This document shows, piece after piece, positions 40,720 to 48,819 of a stretch of DNA of 60,531 nucleotides (its first letter is position 1; each line of letters starts with the position of its first letter). Position numbers and translations under genes: made by a program. The notes under the pieces were generated by a model, which did no database searches, had not been told where the DNA came from, and saw only the letters and a program-made list of their open reading frames with translations. Source of the stretch: a virus; the IMG/VR virus record IMGVR_UViG_3300044457_000011, positions 1-60,531 of that record; one strand, 5' to 3'.

Positions 40720-41433
40720 ATGCCAGACGATATCGATCTCCAGGCCGAGCCGGCCGCGTCCGCGACATGGTCCGTCCCGCGCGAGTGGGCTGGCGACACG
40801 GCGTTCCTTATCGGTGGGGGTCCTTCGCTCCGGGGTTTCCCCGTCGATCGCCTCCGCGGCCGCGGGCGCGTCATCGTTATCAATCGCATGGTGTTGCCGT
40901 GCGAGGAGTGGCCGGGCGTGCCGTGGGCCGATGTCCTCCACTTCTGCGATTGCAGTTTCTGGGTCAGCTTCCGCGACCAGATCCTACCGCTCTGGCAGGG
41001 CGGCCGGATCACCACGCTGTGCAACGGCTACATGGTGGAGGCCGGCGCGGTGGTGGCGGCCCGGATGTACCCGGGCGACGGCCTGTTGCGCTTGGCCCGG
41101 GCGCCGCGGTTGGGGTTGAGCAACGATCCGCGCCGGCTGTCCCACGGTTCGAGCTCGGGCTACCAGGCCATCAATCTCGCCTATCTGTTCGGCGCCACGC
41201 GCATTGTTCTGTTGGGTTTCGATCTGCAGTTCGCGGGCGATCGCACTCACACCCACGCCGGGTACGGGATCCGGCAGGCGACCCTGTCCCACCAGTTGGG
41301 GGTTCATGCGTCCGCGTTCCCGTTCCTGGTGGAGCCGCTCGAGCGCGCCGGTGTGGAAGTCTTGAACGCCAGTCCAAATTCGGCGCTTACGTGTTGGCCG
41401 AGAATTCCGCGCGATGAGACTCTGTCTCTATGA
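40720..41433 (+). CDS. DUF115/MAF-like protein (possible protein glycosylation)
   Basis: 237 aa from ATG 40720; the frame extends to 40681 inside the terminator. AFLIGGGPSLRGFP near residue 29 is a Gly-rich nucleotide-type loop. SSSGYQAINLAYLFGATRIV and LLGFDLQF...HTHAGYG match the phage DUF115-like family, related to motility accessory factors that glycosylate flagellin in some bacteria. It is first gene of the glycan cluster and may move a sugar onto a virion or host protein. That role is inference. Confidence 0.7.
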   Translation: MPDDIDLQAEPAASATWSVPREWAGDTAFLIGGGPSLRGFPVDRLRGRGRVIVINRMVLPCEEWPGVPWADVLHFCDCSFWVSFRDQILPLWQGGRITTLCNGYMVEAGAVVAARMYPGDGLLRLARAPRLGLSNDPRRLSHGSSSGYQAINLAYLFGATRIVLLGFDLQFAGDRTHTHAGYGIRQATLSHQLGVHASAFPFLVEPLERAGVEVLNASPNSALTCWPRIPRDETLSL

Positions 41434-42011
41434 TTCCAGAGGTTTCGGTGGCTATTCCGGTCCGGGCCGGGGAGACGACCATGCCGGTGCTCAAGTCGTT
41501 AGGGCGCCAGGAGGGTGTCCGGCTGCAGGTGAGTATCTGTCACGACGTCGACGGCCGTGGCGCCAATTGGGCGCGGAACCAGGCGGCCGCGGTGGCCCGG
41601 CATCCGTTTCTCCTGTTTAGCGACGCCGATATCGAGTGGGAGCCGATGGCGCTGTTGCATCTGGTGCGGACGCTCGAGGCCAACCCGGGCGCCGCCTACG
41701 CTTACGGCAGCTACGAGATGGCCGGGCGGATCCAATGCACCGAGCCGTTCAGCCCGTCCCGGTTGCGGCAGCGTAACTTCGTATCGACCATGAGCCTGCT
41801 ACGGCGCGAGACGTTCCCGGGGTTCGATGAGTCGATCGGCCGTTTCCAGGATTGGGACCTATGGCTCACGATGCTCAAAAAAGGCCACATCGGCGTGCAA
41901 TCCAATCGCCTGCTATTCCGGACGCGGTTGCGCGACGGGATCACGCTGAACGGCCCGATTTCGGCCGAGGACGGCCGCGCCATTATCCGGCGAAAGCATA
42001 ACCTCGTTTGA
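41430..42011 (+). CDS. family 2-like glycosyltransferase (short)
   Basis: 193 aa, overlapping the previous stop by ATGA. It has a GT-A N-terminus (VSVAIPVRAGETTMPVLKSL), the metal-binding acidic triad as FSDADIEWEP (~residues 66-75) and a late GRFQDWDLWLTMLKKG block typical of GT2 acceptor-side helices. There are no membrane spans, so it is a soluble enzyme. Sugar and acceptor are unknown. Confidence 0.8.
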   Translation: MIPEVSVAIPVRAGETTMPVLKSLGRQEGVRLQVSICHDVDGRGANWARNQAAAVARHPFLLFSDADIEWEPMALLHLVRTLEANPGAAYAYGSYEMAGRIQCTEPFSPSRLRQRNFVSTMSLLRRETFPGFDESIGRFQDWDLWLTMLKKGHIGVQSNRLLFRTRLRDGITLNGPISAEDGRAIIRRKHNLV

Positions 42012-42012
42012 T

Positions 42013-42732
42013 ATGAAAGTCGCCATTTACACGCTCACCCGGGACCGGTTGGAGTACACCCAGCGCAGTTTCGAATCGCTCCGTGAACGCGCCGGTTACG
42101 AGTACAGTCACCTCGTGATCGACAACGGATCCACGGATGGGACGGTCGAGTGGCTGAAGGAGGAATCCAATGCTTCGCGGCTGCAGGTGGCATTCGCCAA
42201 TCGGAATCTCGGTATATCCGTCGCGTCCAATATTGCCCTGGAAGTCATCGGCAACCGTTCGCCGCTCCATCGGCCGGACCTGATCGTGAAAATGGACAAC
42301 GATTGCATGATTAAGAGTCCGGACCTGTTGCGGCGCGTGGTGGAGTGTTTCCAGGCGTCGGAGCAGCGGATATTGGGACCGGCCTTCCTGTTGTCGCCGG
42401 CGGTCATCGGGATTAACAAGCAGCCGCAGGTGGCCCGGCATACCCGGTTGGGGGAGTACCAGATCAATCTGACCGCGATCGTGGGCGGGTTGTTCCACGT
42501 GCTGCCGGCGACCGCGTATCTGCATTACCGCTATCCCGAGAACTTGCCTTATGCCAAAGGGCAGGACGACGCTCTCTGCAACTACTGGAAACAGCAGGGC
42601 GGCGAGGTCGGATACATCGACGCTCTGATGGTGGAGCACATGGACGGCACCGACGCGCAGGCAGAGAAATACCCGGAGTATTTTCAGCGCAAGTGGTTAG
42701 AAGAAAAGCAAATTCCGCCTTCTGACGACTGA
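42013..42732 (+). CDS. family 2 glycosyltransferase
   Basis: 239 aa. VAIYTLTRDRLEYTQRSFES, LVIDNGSTDGTVEWL and the DxD-like KMDNDC (~residues 94-99) mark a GT-A fold. A later YAKGQDDALCNYWKQQG block carries the catalytic-base-type acidic pair. It starts 1 bp after the previous gene. Soluble; substrate unknown. Confidence 0.85.
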   Translation: MKVAIYTLTRDRLEYTQRSFESLRERAGYEYSHLVIDNGSTDGTVEWLKEESNASRLQVAFANRNLGISVASNIALEVIGNRSPLHRPDLIVKMDNDCMIKSPDLLRRVVECFQASEQRILGPAFLLSPAVIGINKQPQVARHTRLGEYQINLTAIVGGLFHVLPATAYLHYRYPENLPYAKGQDDALCNYWKQQGGEVGYIDALMVEHMDGTDAQAEKYPEYFQRKWLEEKQIPPSDD

Positions 42733-42753
42733 CCGCGCCCGGCGCTCTCTGCT

Positions 42754-42759
42754 TATACT
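42754..42759 (+). promoter_or_regulatory. -10 box before the alpha-toroid gene
   Basis: TATACT, 6 nt before GTG 42766, with no Shine-Dalgarno. It is the best example of the leaderless layout in this genome. Confidence 0.55.
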
Positions 42760-42765
42760 TCCGTT

Positions 42766-43917
42766 GTGAATCTCCACTACTTACTCGCTGACAACATAGC
42801 TAAAGGCGAGCGTTGGCTTGAGCAGCAACACGAGGCCGGATGCTACTTCGCAAACGAACACGACCGCGGCATCCAGCCGACAGCGGCCGCGGCGCACTAT
42901 TGGGCCTGGGCGGCGGCGATAAAAGTGGGCAAGGATCGCGGCTACCTGAACCACGCGCGGGCGGCCGCCGACTGGATGGCGGGTTACTGGGAAGAGAACG
43001 AGCGGCGATTGCCCGATCCGGGATCTGGCACCGAGTACTTCTTTGACCTGGGATGCGCTGCCCGGGCACTGTTCGCGGTGTATCGGGCGACCGAAGTTGA
43101 GCGCTATGCAGATGTTTCGGTGCAGATGGTGGCCCGGATGAGCGACTTTGCCAACGCCACTTATCCCGGCCGGTTCCACGCCGTTATTGAACTCCCGGGT
43201 GCAGTCACCTACATTGACCCCGACGCGCCGCCCATACCAAACGGCCATCCCGCCTGGCGGCAAACGTTCGGGCCGCACCAGCGGAAGGCGGCCGTTGCTC
43301 TCCGCTTGTTTAATCGCCCGCTTTATGACGTGGTCGACGTAGCCCTGATGGACTACGCTGTCTACTTCACAGCAGAGACCGGAGTGGACCCGGATTTACC
43401 GTTAGCTGCGGCCTATGAGCAGGAGGACCCGGCCAAGCGCCAGAAGCCAACCGGTAAGGTCGCCAAGGAGATAGCGGAGTTCACGCGGCGGTGCGCTATC
43501 CGATCGGCCGAGCACGACGCGGTGCGCTGCCAGATCGAGGCGTATTCGGCCGAGGCGTTGGTATTGGGGCAGTATTCGCAACAGCGGGCGCGGCAAGTGA
43601 TCGAGCAGTTGGGCGTGCTGATCGCCCAGTCGCCCATCCTGCGAACCGACGCCTATGGGCAGTGGATCCGCTTGCGGTTGCTCACCGGCGCTAAACCTTC
43701 GTTTCCGCTGATCGACATCGAGAAGCTGTGCCAGGCGCAGACCCCTTCCGGCGGGTGGCAGACGTTTATGGCCCATCCGGATCCGGCGACCTGCATTGAG
43801 TGTTCGGTGGAGGCGACGGTCATCGCCATGCAGACCTTGGGCATCTACGCGGACAGGAGCGATCGCACCGCGTTCCCGCACGGTCCGCTCGGTAAGCGCG
43901 AACTGGTGATCATATGA
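42766..43917 (+). CDS. alpha/alpha-toroid-like protein in the glycan cluster
   Basis: 383 aa from GTG 42766. The chain is built of repeated helix pairs (AAAHYWAWAAAIKVGKDRGY, ARAAADWMAGYW, ...SVEATVIAMQTLGIY) and has a QTPSGGWQTF turn, as in six-hairpin glycosidases and terpene-cyclase-type toroids. It is likely a sugar-processing enzyme given its neighbours, but catalytic residues cannot be assigned. It overlaps the next gene by ATGA. Confidence 0.55.
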   Translation: MNLHYLLADNIAKGERWLEQQHEAGCYFANEHDRGIQPTAAAAHYWAWAAAIKVGKDRGYLNHARAAADWMAGYWEENERRLPDPGSGTEYFFDLGCAARALFAVYRATEVERYADVSVQMVARMSDFANATYPGRFHAVIELPGAVTYIDPDAPPIPNGHPAWRQTFGPHQRKAAVALRLFNRPLYDVVDVALMDYAVYFTAETGVDPDLPLAAAYEQEDPAKRQKPTGKVAKEIAEFTRRCAIRSAEHDAVRCQIEAYSAEALVLGQYSQQRARQVIEQLGVLIAQSPILRTDAYGQWIRLRLLTGAKPSFPLIDIEKLCQAQTPSGGWQTFMAHPDPATCIECSVEATVIAMQTLGIYADRSDRTAFPHGPLGKRELVII

Positions 43918-44726
43918 GCCCGGCCACCCAGGAGAGTCCTATCGGTTGGTATGCGCCGCCGGCGCGGGTGATGAAGCCGCAGGTGATTGTCACGTCCTAC
44001 CGGCGGCCGCTCTACCTCGAGCAATGTCTCGGTTCGTTGCGGCAATGCGACATCGAGTTGTACGCCGTCGACGGCGGCGATCGCGACGAGGAAACCACGC
44101 GAGTCCTGGACAACTATTGCGACAAGTGGCTGGGATTGACCGGCAATCCGGGCGCCGACGTGGCGCGGAACGCGGGTCTGAAGGCGTTTGTCACCGACCC
44201 GGTGTGCGTCTTTTCTTCCGATGACTACGTGTACCCGCGACGGTGGGCCGCCGAACTGCTCGACCAGTGGTACTCGCTCCGCGGACCCAAGAGCGCCGGC
44301 GCCAGCCAGTGGGGGATGATCGCCTGTCCAACGGAGGAAGTGATCCGGATTCATGGGGACTCGGGCGATCGCGCCTATCAGCAACCCGATTTGTTCTCCA
44401 TCAGGAAGATGTGTCTGGTGGATCAGATCCCGGGCGCCTCTGGCGTGCTGATCGATACGAACCTTTTACGCCGGATCGGCGGGTTCCCGGTCTATGGGCG
44501 GTTTGGCCATGGACTCGCCGCGCTCTCGATTGAAATGTCGAGCCGCAATATCCTACGCGGCTACTCCGACGCGCCCGTCGTCGGTCACCCGGGGGTCTAT
44601 CTCTACCCGGAGCACAGCGATCGCCGGGCGGCGGTGGCCGGCTGGCGGACCGAGGCCGCGGCCCATCGGCCCGGGGAGCGATGCGGGAATATATGGCCGG
44701 GCGACCTCCCGGGGGATGCGCTGTGA
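43914..44726 (+). CDS. family 2-like glycosyltransferase
   Basis: 270 aa. VIVTSYRRPLYLEQCLGSLR, the LYAVDGGDRDEETTRVLDNY nucleotide-sugar site and FSSDDYVYPRRW (DxD-like) identify a GT-A enzyme. It overlaps neighbours at both ends (ATGA and GTGA), so it is tightly coupled to the toroid protein and the methyltransferase. It is soluble. Confidence 0.8.
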   Translation: MSPATQESPIGWYAPPARVMKPQVIVTSYRRPLYLEQCLGSLRQCDIELYAVDGGDRDEETTRVLDNYCDKWLGLTGNPGADVARNAGLKAFVTDPVCVFSSDDYVYPRRWAAELLDQWYSLRGPKSAGASQWGMIACPTEEVIRIHGDSGDRAYQQPDLFSIRKMCLVDQIPGASGVLIDTNLLRRIGGFPVYGRFGHGLAALSIEMSSRNILRGYSDAPVVGHPGVYLYPEHSDRRAAVAGWRTEAAAHRPGERCGNIWPGDLPGDAL

Positions 44727-45262
44727 AGGAGGCCGGGCCGCGGTTTATGAATATCTGCGCCGGCGATCGCGTCTTTCCCGGATGGGAATCGACCGACATC
44801 GCACCCACCGATCCGCGCGTCCTGATGGCTGACGCCACTTCCCTGCCCTACGCCGACGCCACCGTCGACGTCGTCATGATGAGTCACGCTTTGACGAACC
44901 TCGACCGGGTCAAGAACGGATGGCGGCGCTGTTTTGAAGAGGTGCACCGGGTGTTACGGCCGGGCGGCTGTTTCCGGATCGATGACGCGCCCGAGCGGTG
45001 GTACGTGACGGACGAGCAAGGCATGCCCATTATCGAGCCGGACTTCGCAGCCTACGCCAAGCCGCGGGGTTGGGTGGTGCGGGCGCTTTATATGTCCGGC
45101 TTCAGCGAAGTGTTTTCGGTGAATCCCGCGACCACCTCTATTCCCGCGTTGCTCGACACCTTCACCTACAGCGCCGAGGAACGGTGGCAACTCGAGCACG
45201 GTCTAATCGGCAACAAAAGCTGGCACGTATCTTTCACGCTCGAAGCGGTGAAGGCGCTGTAA
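44723..45262 (+). CDS. SAM-dependent methyltransferase (class I)
   Basis: 179 aa from GTG 44723 (GTGA overlap); ATG 44747 is an alternative with GGAGG farther upstream. MNICAGDRVFPGWESTDIAP corresponds to motif I, LMADATSLPYADATVDVVMM to motifs II-IV, and VHRVLRPGGCFRID to the post-motif strand. The short N-terminus lacks a canonical GxGxG. It may O-methylate a sugar made by the neighbours. Repeat copy R8 starts at the last base of its stop codon. Confidence 0.8.
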   Translation: MKEAGPRFMNICAGDRVFPGWESTDIAPTDPRVLMADATSLPYADATVDVVMMSHALTNLDRVKNGWRRCFEEVHRVLRPGGCFRIDDAPERWYVTDEQGMPIIEPDFAAYAKPRGWVVRALYMSGFSEVFSVNPATTSIPALLDTFTYSAEERWQLEHGLIGNKSWHVSFTLEAVKAL

Positions 45263-45297
45263 TCGGGACAGTCCGGACAAAGGAGGAAATATGTCTG
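45262..45297 (-). repeat. dispersed palindromic repeat, copy R8 (diverged), over a start codon
   Basis: On the minus strand: AGACATATTTCC, TCCTTTGTCC, GGACTGTCCCGATT. The right half matches the consensus at 16 of 18 positions. The left arm coincides with the ATGTCT start of the deacetylase-like gene, and the centre contains its AGGAGG ribosome site. Confidence 0.6.
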
Positions 45298-45914
45298 TAT
45301 CAGACGAACAACACGGCCCGCTCATTTTGGACCTGGACGACTTCACCGGCGAGGACCAGCAGCTTAACGAACTCGACAACTTACGCCAGCTGTTCGGCGA
45401 AGAGTTCCAGGTCACCTTGTTTACGATCCCCGGCTTGTGCGGCCTAAAACGCGCCGAGACCGTCCGGCGGGAGTTTCCGGGGATGGAGATGGTTCCGCAC
45501 GGTTTTCTCCATCCGGACGCCCACGAATGCAGCCGGTGGACGGGGCCGATGATGGAGGCGTACCTGGATGAGATCGCGGGCCTCTTATTCGAGAAGGGGT
45601 TCAAGGCGCCGGGTTGGCAGATCACCGATCCGATGTATTGGGTCCTGCTCAAGCGCGGTTATTGGGTAGCCGACCAAATCTACAACCGGCCGCGGCGCCC
45701 GGCCGAATTGCTGGCCTACGAGGTGGACGAGGCCCGGAAGATCCACGGCCATATGGGGCACTTGGGCGGCCACAACATGAACGAGTTGACCCTCATTCTG
45801 CCCGTTCTTACGAGCCAAGTGCGCTTCCTGGAAGAACGGCGGCAAGCGGGCCTCTACAAAGGCACGCTGTTCGGCTTGTGCGGGAACGAGTTACGGCTCA
45901 CCGGGGAGGCGTAA
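45291..45914 (+). CDS. polysaccharide-deacetylase-like protein
   Basis: 207 aa with AGGAGG upstream. LILDLDDFTGEDQ near the start, VPHGFLHPDAHECSRWT (~residues 65-80) and FKAPGWQITDPMYW resemble the TFDD, HxxxH and substrate-groove motifs of NodB-type deacetylases. The metal histidines His66, His70 and His74 are present but spaced unusually. It may trim N-acetyl groups from a glycan. It overlaps the next gene by one base (TAATG). It is bracketed by repeat R8 and a partial copy at 45964. Confidence 0.65.
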   Translation: MSVSDEQHGPLILDLDDFTGEDQQLNELDNLRQLFGEEFQVTLFTIPGLCGLKRAETVRREFPGMEMVPHGFLHPDAHECSRWTGPMMEAYLDEIAGLLFEKGFKAPGWQITDPMYWVLLKRGYWVADQIYNRPRRPAELLAYEVDEARKIHGHMGHLGGHNMNELTLILPVLTSQVRFLEERRQAGLYKGTLFGLCGNELRLTGEA

Positions 45915-46633
45915 TGGCCCGCTACGACATCGTGATTCCGCATTGGGGCGAGGGTGCCCTTACGGACATTTGCCGCTTGTGTCTGGACTCGGTGGCCAAC
46001 GCCGGCGGGGACTTCCGGTTGATCCTGGTGGACAACGGTTCGGCGGACCCGCGCCGGCTGCAGCCGCAACTGGACCGCATGGACCACGTTGTCATTCGCA
46101 ATTCTGAGAACCTTGGATTCATCCGGGCGACGAACCAGGGCATTCAGTTCTCCACGGCGCCACTCGTGGTTCTGCTGAACAATGACACCCTGGTTCCGCC
46201 CGGGTGGTTGCAGCTGCTCGAGCAGCCGTTTCGCGAGGTTCCGAACGCTGGACTCTCCGGGCCGCTCACCGACACCACGGCCAGTTGGCAGGGGCAATGG
46301 AAGAAGCGCAACAACGGCGGCATCGTCACGTTGGCGCCCGGGCGGATGCTGGCTTTTTTTTGCGTCATGATCCATCGCCAGGTGATTGACGAAATCGGCT
46401 ACCTGGACGAAGCGTATGGCGTCGGTTTCGGCGACGATGATGAGTACTGCCGGCGGGCCGAGGAAGCCGGTTACAAGCTCTGTCTGTGTCAGGACCTGAA
46501 AGTGGCGCACCGTCACCGGACGTCGTTTCAGGTTCGCTACACACCGGAGGAGATCACCAAAATGCAGAGCGATGCGATGCGTCGTTTCCGATTGAGCAAA
46601 GGAGTTTTCGATGGCCTACGTTCCAAGTCTTAG
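45914..46633 (+). CDS. family 2 glycosyltransferase (rhamnosyltransferase-like)
   Basis: 239 aa from ATG 45914. It has DIVIPHWGEGALTDICRLCL, LILVDNGSADPRRLQ, ENLGFIRATNQGI, the VLLNNDTLVPPGWL metal site and a FGDDDEYCRRAEEAGYKLCL block, all standard for GT2 enzymes that add rhamnose-like sugars. It is a full soluble GT-A domain and the most canonical glycosyltransferase in the window. Confidence 0.9.
   Translation: MARYDIVIPHWGEGALTDICRLCLDSVANAGGDFRLILVDNGSADPRRLQPQLDRMDHVVIRNSENLGFIRATNQGIQFSTAPLVVLLNNDTLVPPGWLQLLEQPFREVPNAGLSGPLTDTTASWQGQWKKRNNGGIVTLAPGRMLAFFCVMIHRQVIDEIGYLDEAYGVGFGDDDEYCRRAEEAGYKLCLCQDLKVAHRHRTSFQVRYTPEEITKMQSDAMRRFRLSKGVFDGLRSKS
45964..45989 (+). repeat. partial match to the dispersed repeat inside a gene
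   Basis: GGACATTTGCCGC is an exact 13-bp match to the repeat left half, followed by TTGTGTCTGGACT. It lies near the 5' end of the glycosyltransferase frame, so it may be a genuine site or a coding coincidence. Confidence 0.4.
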
Positions 46634-46901
46634 CCAGATCTGTACCGAAGCAGCCACATTGGCGAAGGTGGATTTTAACGATCCACGGAAGCTGATCACT
46701 GCTTTGGCCCGTGTTCTATATGACGCCTACCGGGCGAAAACCGGCGGGGTATCGCTGGCCAGCGGCGCTGCCATTCCGGAGTGGGACGCTTTGCGGCCCG
46801 ACATCCAGGAGGCGTGGGAGGCGTCGGCCACCGCCGCTCTGGTCTATGCCAACACCAGGTTCGATGTGACGGTCCACGTGGGGTTCCGCCGTGGCGTGTG
46901 A
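46611..46901 (+). CDS. small hypothetical protein
   Basis: 96 aa, with AAAGGAG upstream and a 23-bp overlap with the glycosyltransferase end. It is helical (LITALARVLYDAYRAKTGGV), Ala-rich and without cysteines after the first. The start of the next gene overlaps its end. Function unknown. Confidence 0.65.
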   Translation: MAYVPSLSQICTEAATLAKVDFNDPRKLITALARVLYDAYRAKTGGVSLASGAAIPEWDALRPDIQEAWEASATAALVYANTRFDVTVHVGFRRGV

Positions 46902-47466
46902 AGGACGATGCAGCGGTTGCGCTTTGAAGCCCGGCGGCAAGGCAAACCAGGAAGTGACCAACCGGCTAACGGCGCTGTTCTCGGCGCTCGGCGGGACGCC
47001 GTTCTACTGCCACGATAAGTTCGGATGGACCGACGACCGGCCCGACTATCCGGGCGGCATGGGCCGGGTGAGCAACACGATTGTGAATCTGATGACGGCG
47101 CCAACGCTGATCCACAACTCACCGGAGGTCGGCAATGCCATTTCCGACGCAACGGCCACCGGGGTTCCGCCGAGTATGTTCGACAGCGATCGGGCGGCGT
47201 TGGGCAAACATCCTCACTGCAAAGGGTGGCAGGCGGCTGTGGCGCGTCTACGGGATGGGGGTTGGTTCCAGGACCCGGCCCGGCGCGTGATCCGCCGCGC
47301 GATCGCCAGCATGGGCCTGTTGGCGCTCGAGCGTCTGGGGACGGAGAAGGCACCCGCCAAGCGTCGGGCGTGCATCGCCGATATCAAGACCGCCATGCGC
47401 CGGTTTACGCAGGAGTTGAAGAAGGACGGCGGCCGCGTCCATTTGAGCGACTTAGAGTCTAATTAG
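46891..47466 (+). CDS. hypothetical protein with N-terminal Cys cluster
   Basis: 191 aa from GTG 46891. The N-terminus CEGRCSGCALKPG is a compact Cys cluster followed by a helix (NQEVTNRLTALFSALG); the same start type occurs in several phage zinc-binding proteins. The C-terminal half is basic and helical (KAPAKRRACIADIKTAMRRF). A role in DNA or RNA binding is possible; no lysis enzyme motif is seen. Confidence 0.6.
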   Translation: MACEGRCSGCALKPGGKANQEVTNRLTALFSALGGTPFYCHDKFGWTDDRPDYPGGMGRVSNTIVNLMTAPTLIHNSPEVGNAISDATATGVPPSMFDSDRAALGKHPHCKGWQAAVARLRDGGWFQDPARRVIRRAIASMGLLALERLGTEKAPAKRRACIADIKTAMRRFTQELKKDGGRVHLSDLESN

Positions 47467-47467
47467 A

Positions 47468-47581
47468 GTGCCCGACATCGATGTCGTCTTTTTCCTGGTT
47501 TTCCTCGGGGCGTGCCTGATTCGGGTTTACGTCGAGCGCGATCGCCGAAAGCCGCCGCCGGAATCCGGAGACGGCGTCTGA
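47468..47581 (+). CDS. tiny membrane protein
   Basis: 37 aa from GTG 47468: one hydrophobic stretch (VVFFLVFLGACLIRVYV) then a basic, proline-containing tail (ERDRRKPPPESGDGV). Position and size could suit a pinholin-like or spanin-like lysis protein, or a toxin-type peptide. It starts 1 bp after the previous stop. Confidence 0.45.
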   Translation: MPDIDVVFFLVFLGACLIRVYVERDRRKPPPESGDGV

Positions 47582-47609
47582 TCCTGGCCGTAAAACCGGG
47601 CGATAAATA

Positions 47610-47666
47610 TTCAGGTAAACACTGATATCATTGGTGTACATCTATAAGCTGTCACGGTAACCTGAA
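47610..47666. promoter_or_regulatory. hicAB promoter with flanking inverted repeat
   Basis: TTCAGGT at 47610-47616 and ACCTGAA at 47660-47666 are inverted arms 43 bp apart. Between them lies ACACTGATATCATTGGTGT, a near-palindrome centred on GATATC. The -10 TAACCT (47658-47663) overlaps the right arm and is 8 nt from ATG 47672, so binding would block transcription. Confidence 0.5.
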
Positions 47667-47671
47667 CACGT

Positions 47672-47872
47672 ATGAAGTTTCGGGATCTCACCAAGTTAAT
47701 TGAAGCGGATGGATGGCAGTTGGCCCGTCAAAAAGGTTCGCACGCACACTACACCCACCCGGTGAAACGAGGTTCGGTGACTATCGCTGGCCACCCTGGC
47801 GATGATGTACGGCCCGGAACATTAGCTTCGATTTGCGAACAAGCCCAGATACCGAAACCGAAAAGGAAATAA
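47672..47872 (+). CDS. hicA: HicA-type mRNA interferase toxin
   Basis: 66 aa, the usual HicA size. It has a double-stranded RNA-binding-like fold: LTKLIEADGWQLARQKGSHA with the catalytic His24 in GSHAHY, then the VTIAGHPGDDVRPGTLASIC strand-helix. It would cleave mRNA when free of its antitoxin. It is followed 4 bp later by the HicB partner. It could stabilise the prophage or act against competing phages; both are inference. Confidence 0.88.
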   Translation: MKFRDLTKLIEADGWQLARQKGSHAHYTHPVKRGSVTIAGHPGDDVRPGTLASICEQAQIPKPKRK

Positions 47873-47876
47873 ACAG

Positions 47877-48104
47877 ATGACATACGCAATCGTCATTGAG
47901 CCAACCGGAACCGGGTATTGCTCATACGTTCCAGACTTGCCGGGCTGCGTCGGCGCGGCCGCTACGCTGCCGGAATTGAAGGTTCTTATGGCCGAGGCCA
48001 TTAAGGGCCATATCGAATTCAACCGGGAACTAGGAGAAGAGATCCCGCCGCCCACCACCCTAGTGGCTTCCGTCGAAGTTGAGCTGGACTGTGTTGCCCA
48101 GTAA
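47877..48104 (+). CDS. hicB: HicB-type antitoxin (short form)
   Basis: 75 aa. YAIVIEPTGTGYCSYVPDLP and GCVGAAATLPELKVLMAEAI match the partly degraded RNase H fold of HicB. The C-terminal HTH or RHH found in longer HicB proteins is missing, so autoregulation would need another DNA-binding partner. It neutralises HicA. It overlaps the next frame by 26 bp. Confidence 0.85.
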   Translation: MTYAIVIEPTGTGYCSYVPDLPGCVGAAATLPELKVLMAEAIKGHIEFNRELGEEIPPPTTLVASVEVELDCVAQ

Positions 48105-48315
48105 ATTGGCGGCCACGGCCGCCCAGCGGGGCAGCAAAGGCGGCCGGGCGCGAGTTCCCAAAGGGGTAGCAGTCAGCGCCCGCGCCGACGAGATCCGCGC
48201 CATGGCCGTGGCGGCTCGGTCGATTCCTAAGCCGTGCCCGCGCTGCGGGGTGCCCTGTGCCAGCGGACGAAAAGCCAAGGCGCATTGTGCCGGGACCGAC
48301 CAGCGGCCGCTGTAG
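48079..48315 (+). CDS. small basic Cys-containing protein
   Basis: Up to 78 aa from TTG 48079 (GTG 48091 is an alternative). It is basic N-terminally (AAQRGSKGGRARVPKG) with a CPRCGVPC...HC zinc-knuckle-like end. It overlaps hicB by 26 bp. The start is uncertain and function unknown. Confidence 0.5.
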   Translation: MSWTVLPSKLAATAAQRGSKGGRARVPKGVAVSARADEIRAMAVAARSIPKPCPRCGVPCASGRKAKAHCAGTDQRPL

Positions 48316-48318
48316 ACT
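48313..48318 (+). promoter_or_regulatory. -10 box before the gene at 48325
   Basis: TAGACT overlaps the previous stop and lies 6 nt before ATG 48325. Confidence 0.4.
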
Positions 48319-48324
48319 CCGGGG

Positions 48325-48819
48325 ATGGCCGATTTCGCCACCGCGTTTGACGATTCGCCGTCGTTGTTGATCTGTGGCCAGCGGAAGAAGTGGCGCCGTT
48401 GTGCTCATTGCGGCCGCCGCACGTTTCATTTGTGCGATTGGCGGATGCTGAAGACCAGGCCCACCAAGGTCTGCCGCCTGCAGCCGGGCATGCCGGTCAA
48501 GGGCTACGAGCACAACTTCCTCCCGTTGGACGGCGTCATTCTCTCTGTCCGCCCATTGAATCGAGAAGACTTCCAGGGCTTTAGCGACAAGGGGTGGATT
48601 GTATACCGGGGCGCGTTCAAGCGGCAGATAGAAATCGAGGTCGAGTATTACGGCAACCGCCCACAGCCAGCCAGCAAGAGGCCCGTATTGATCATTCGAC
48701 CGCACGTGAAGGACCGACTGCCAATCATCCGGCCGGGCCGGTGCTCGAAACCATGCTGTGTTCGTTGCCGGCGGACCGTGGCGCCAGGCGTCGACTATTG
48801 CCAGGACCATTGGCTGTAG
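48325..48819 (+). CDS. hypothetical zinc-binding protein
   Basis: 164 aa. There are Cys/His groups at both ends: RRCAHCGRRTFHLC near residue 25 and CSKPCCVRCRRTV...CQDHW at the C-terminus, enclosing a beta-rich middle. The two treble-clef-like ends suggest nucleic-acid contact. Function unknown. Confidence 0.6.
   Translation: MADFATAFDDSPSLLICGQRKKWRRCAHCGRRTFHLCDWRMLKTRPTKVCRLQPGMPVKGYEHNFLPLDGVILSVRPLNREDFQGFSDKGWIVYRGAFKRQIEIEVEYYGNRPQPASKRPVLIIRPHVKDRLPIIRPGRCSKPCCVRCRRTVAPGVDYCQDHWL

Noticed and set aside
42766-43917. Assignment of the toroid protein as a specific glycoside hydrolase or terpene cyclase
   Set aside because: Only the helix-pair pattern and one QxxxGGW turn are visible; catalytic residues cannot be placed.
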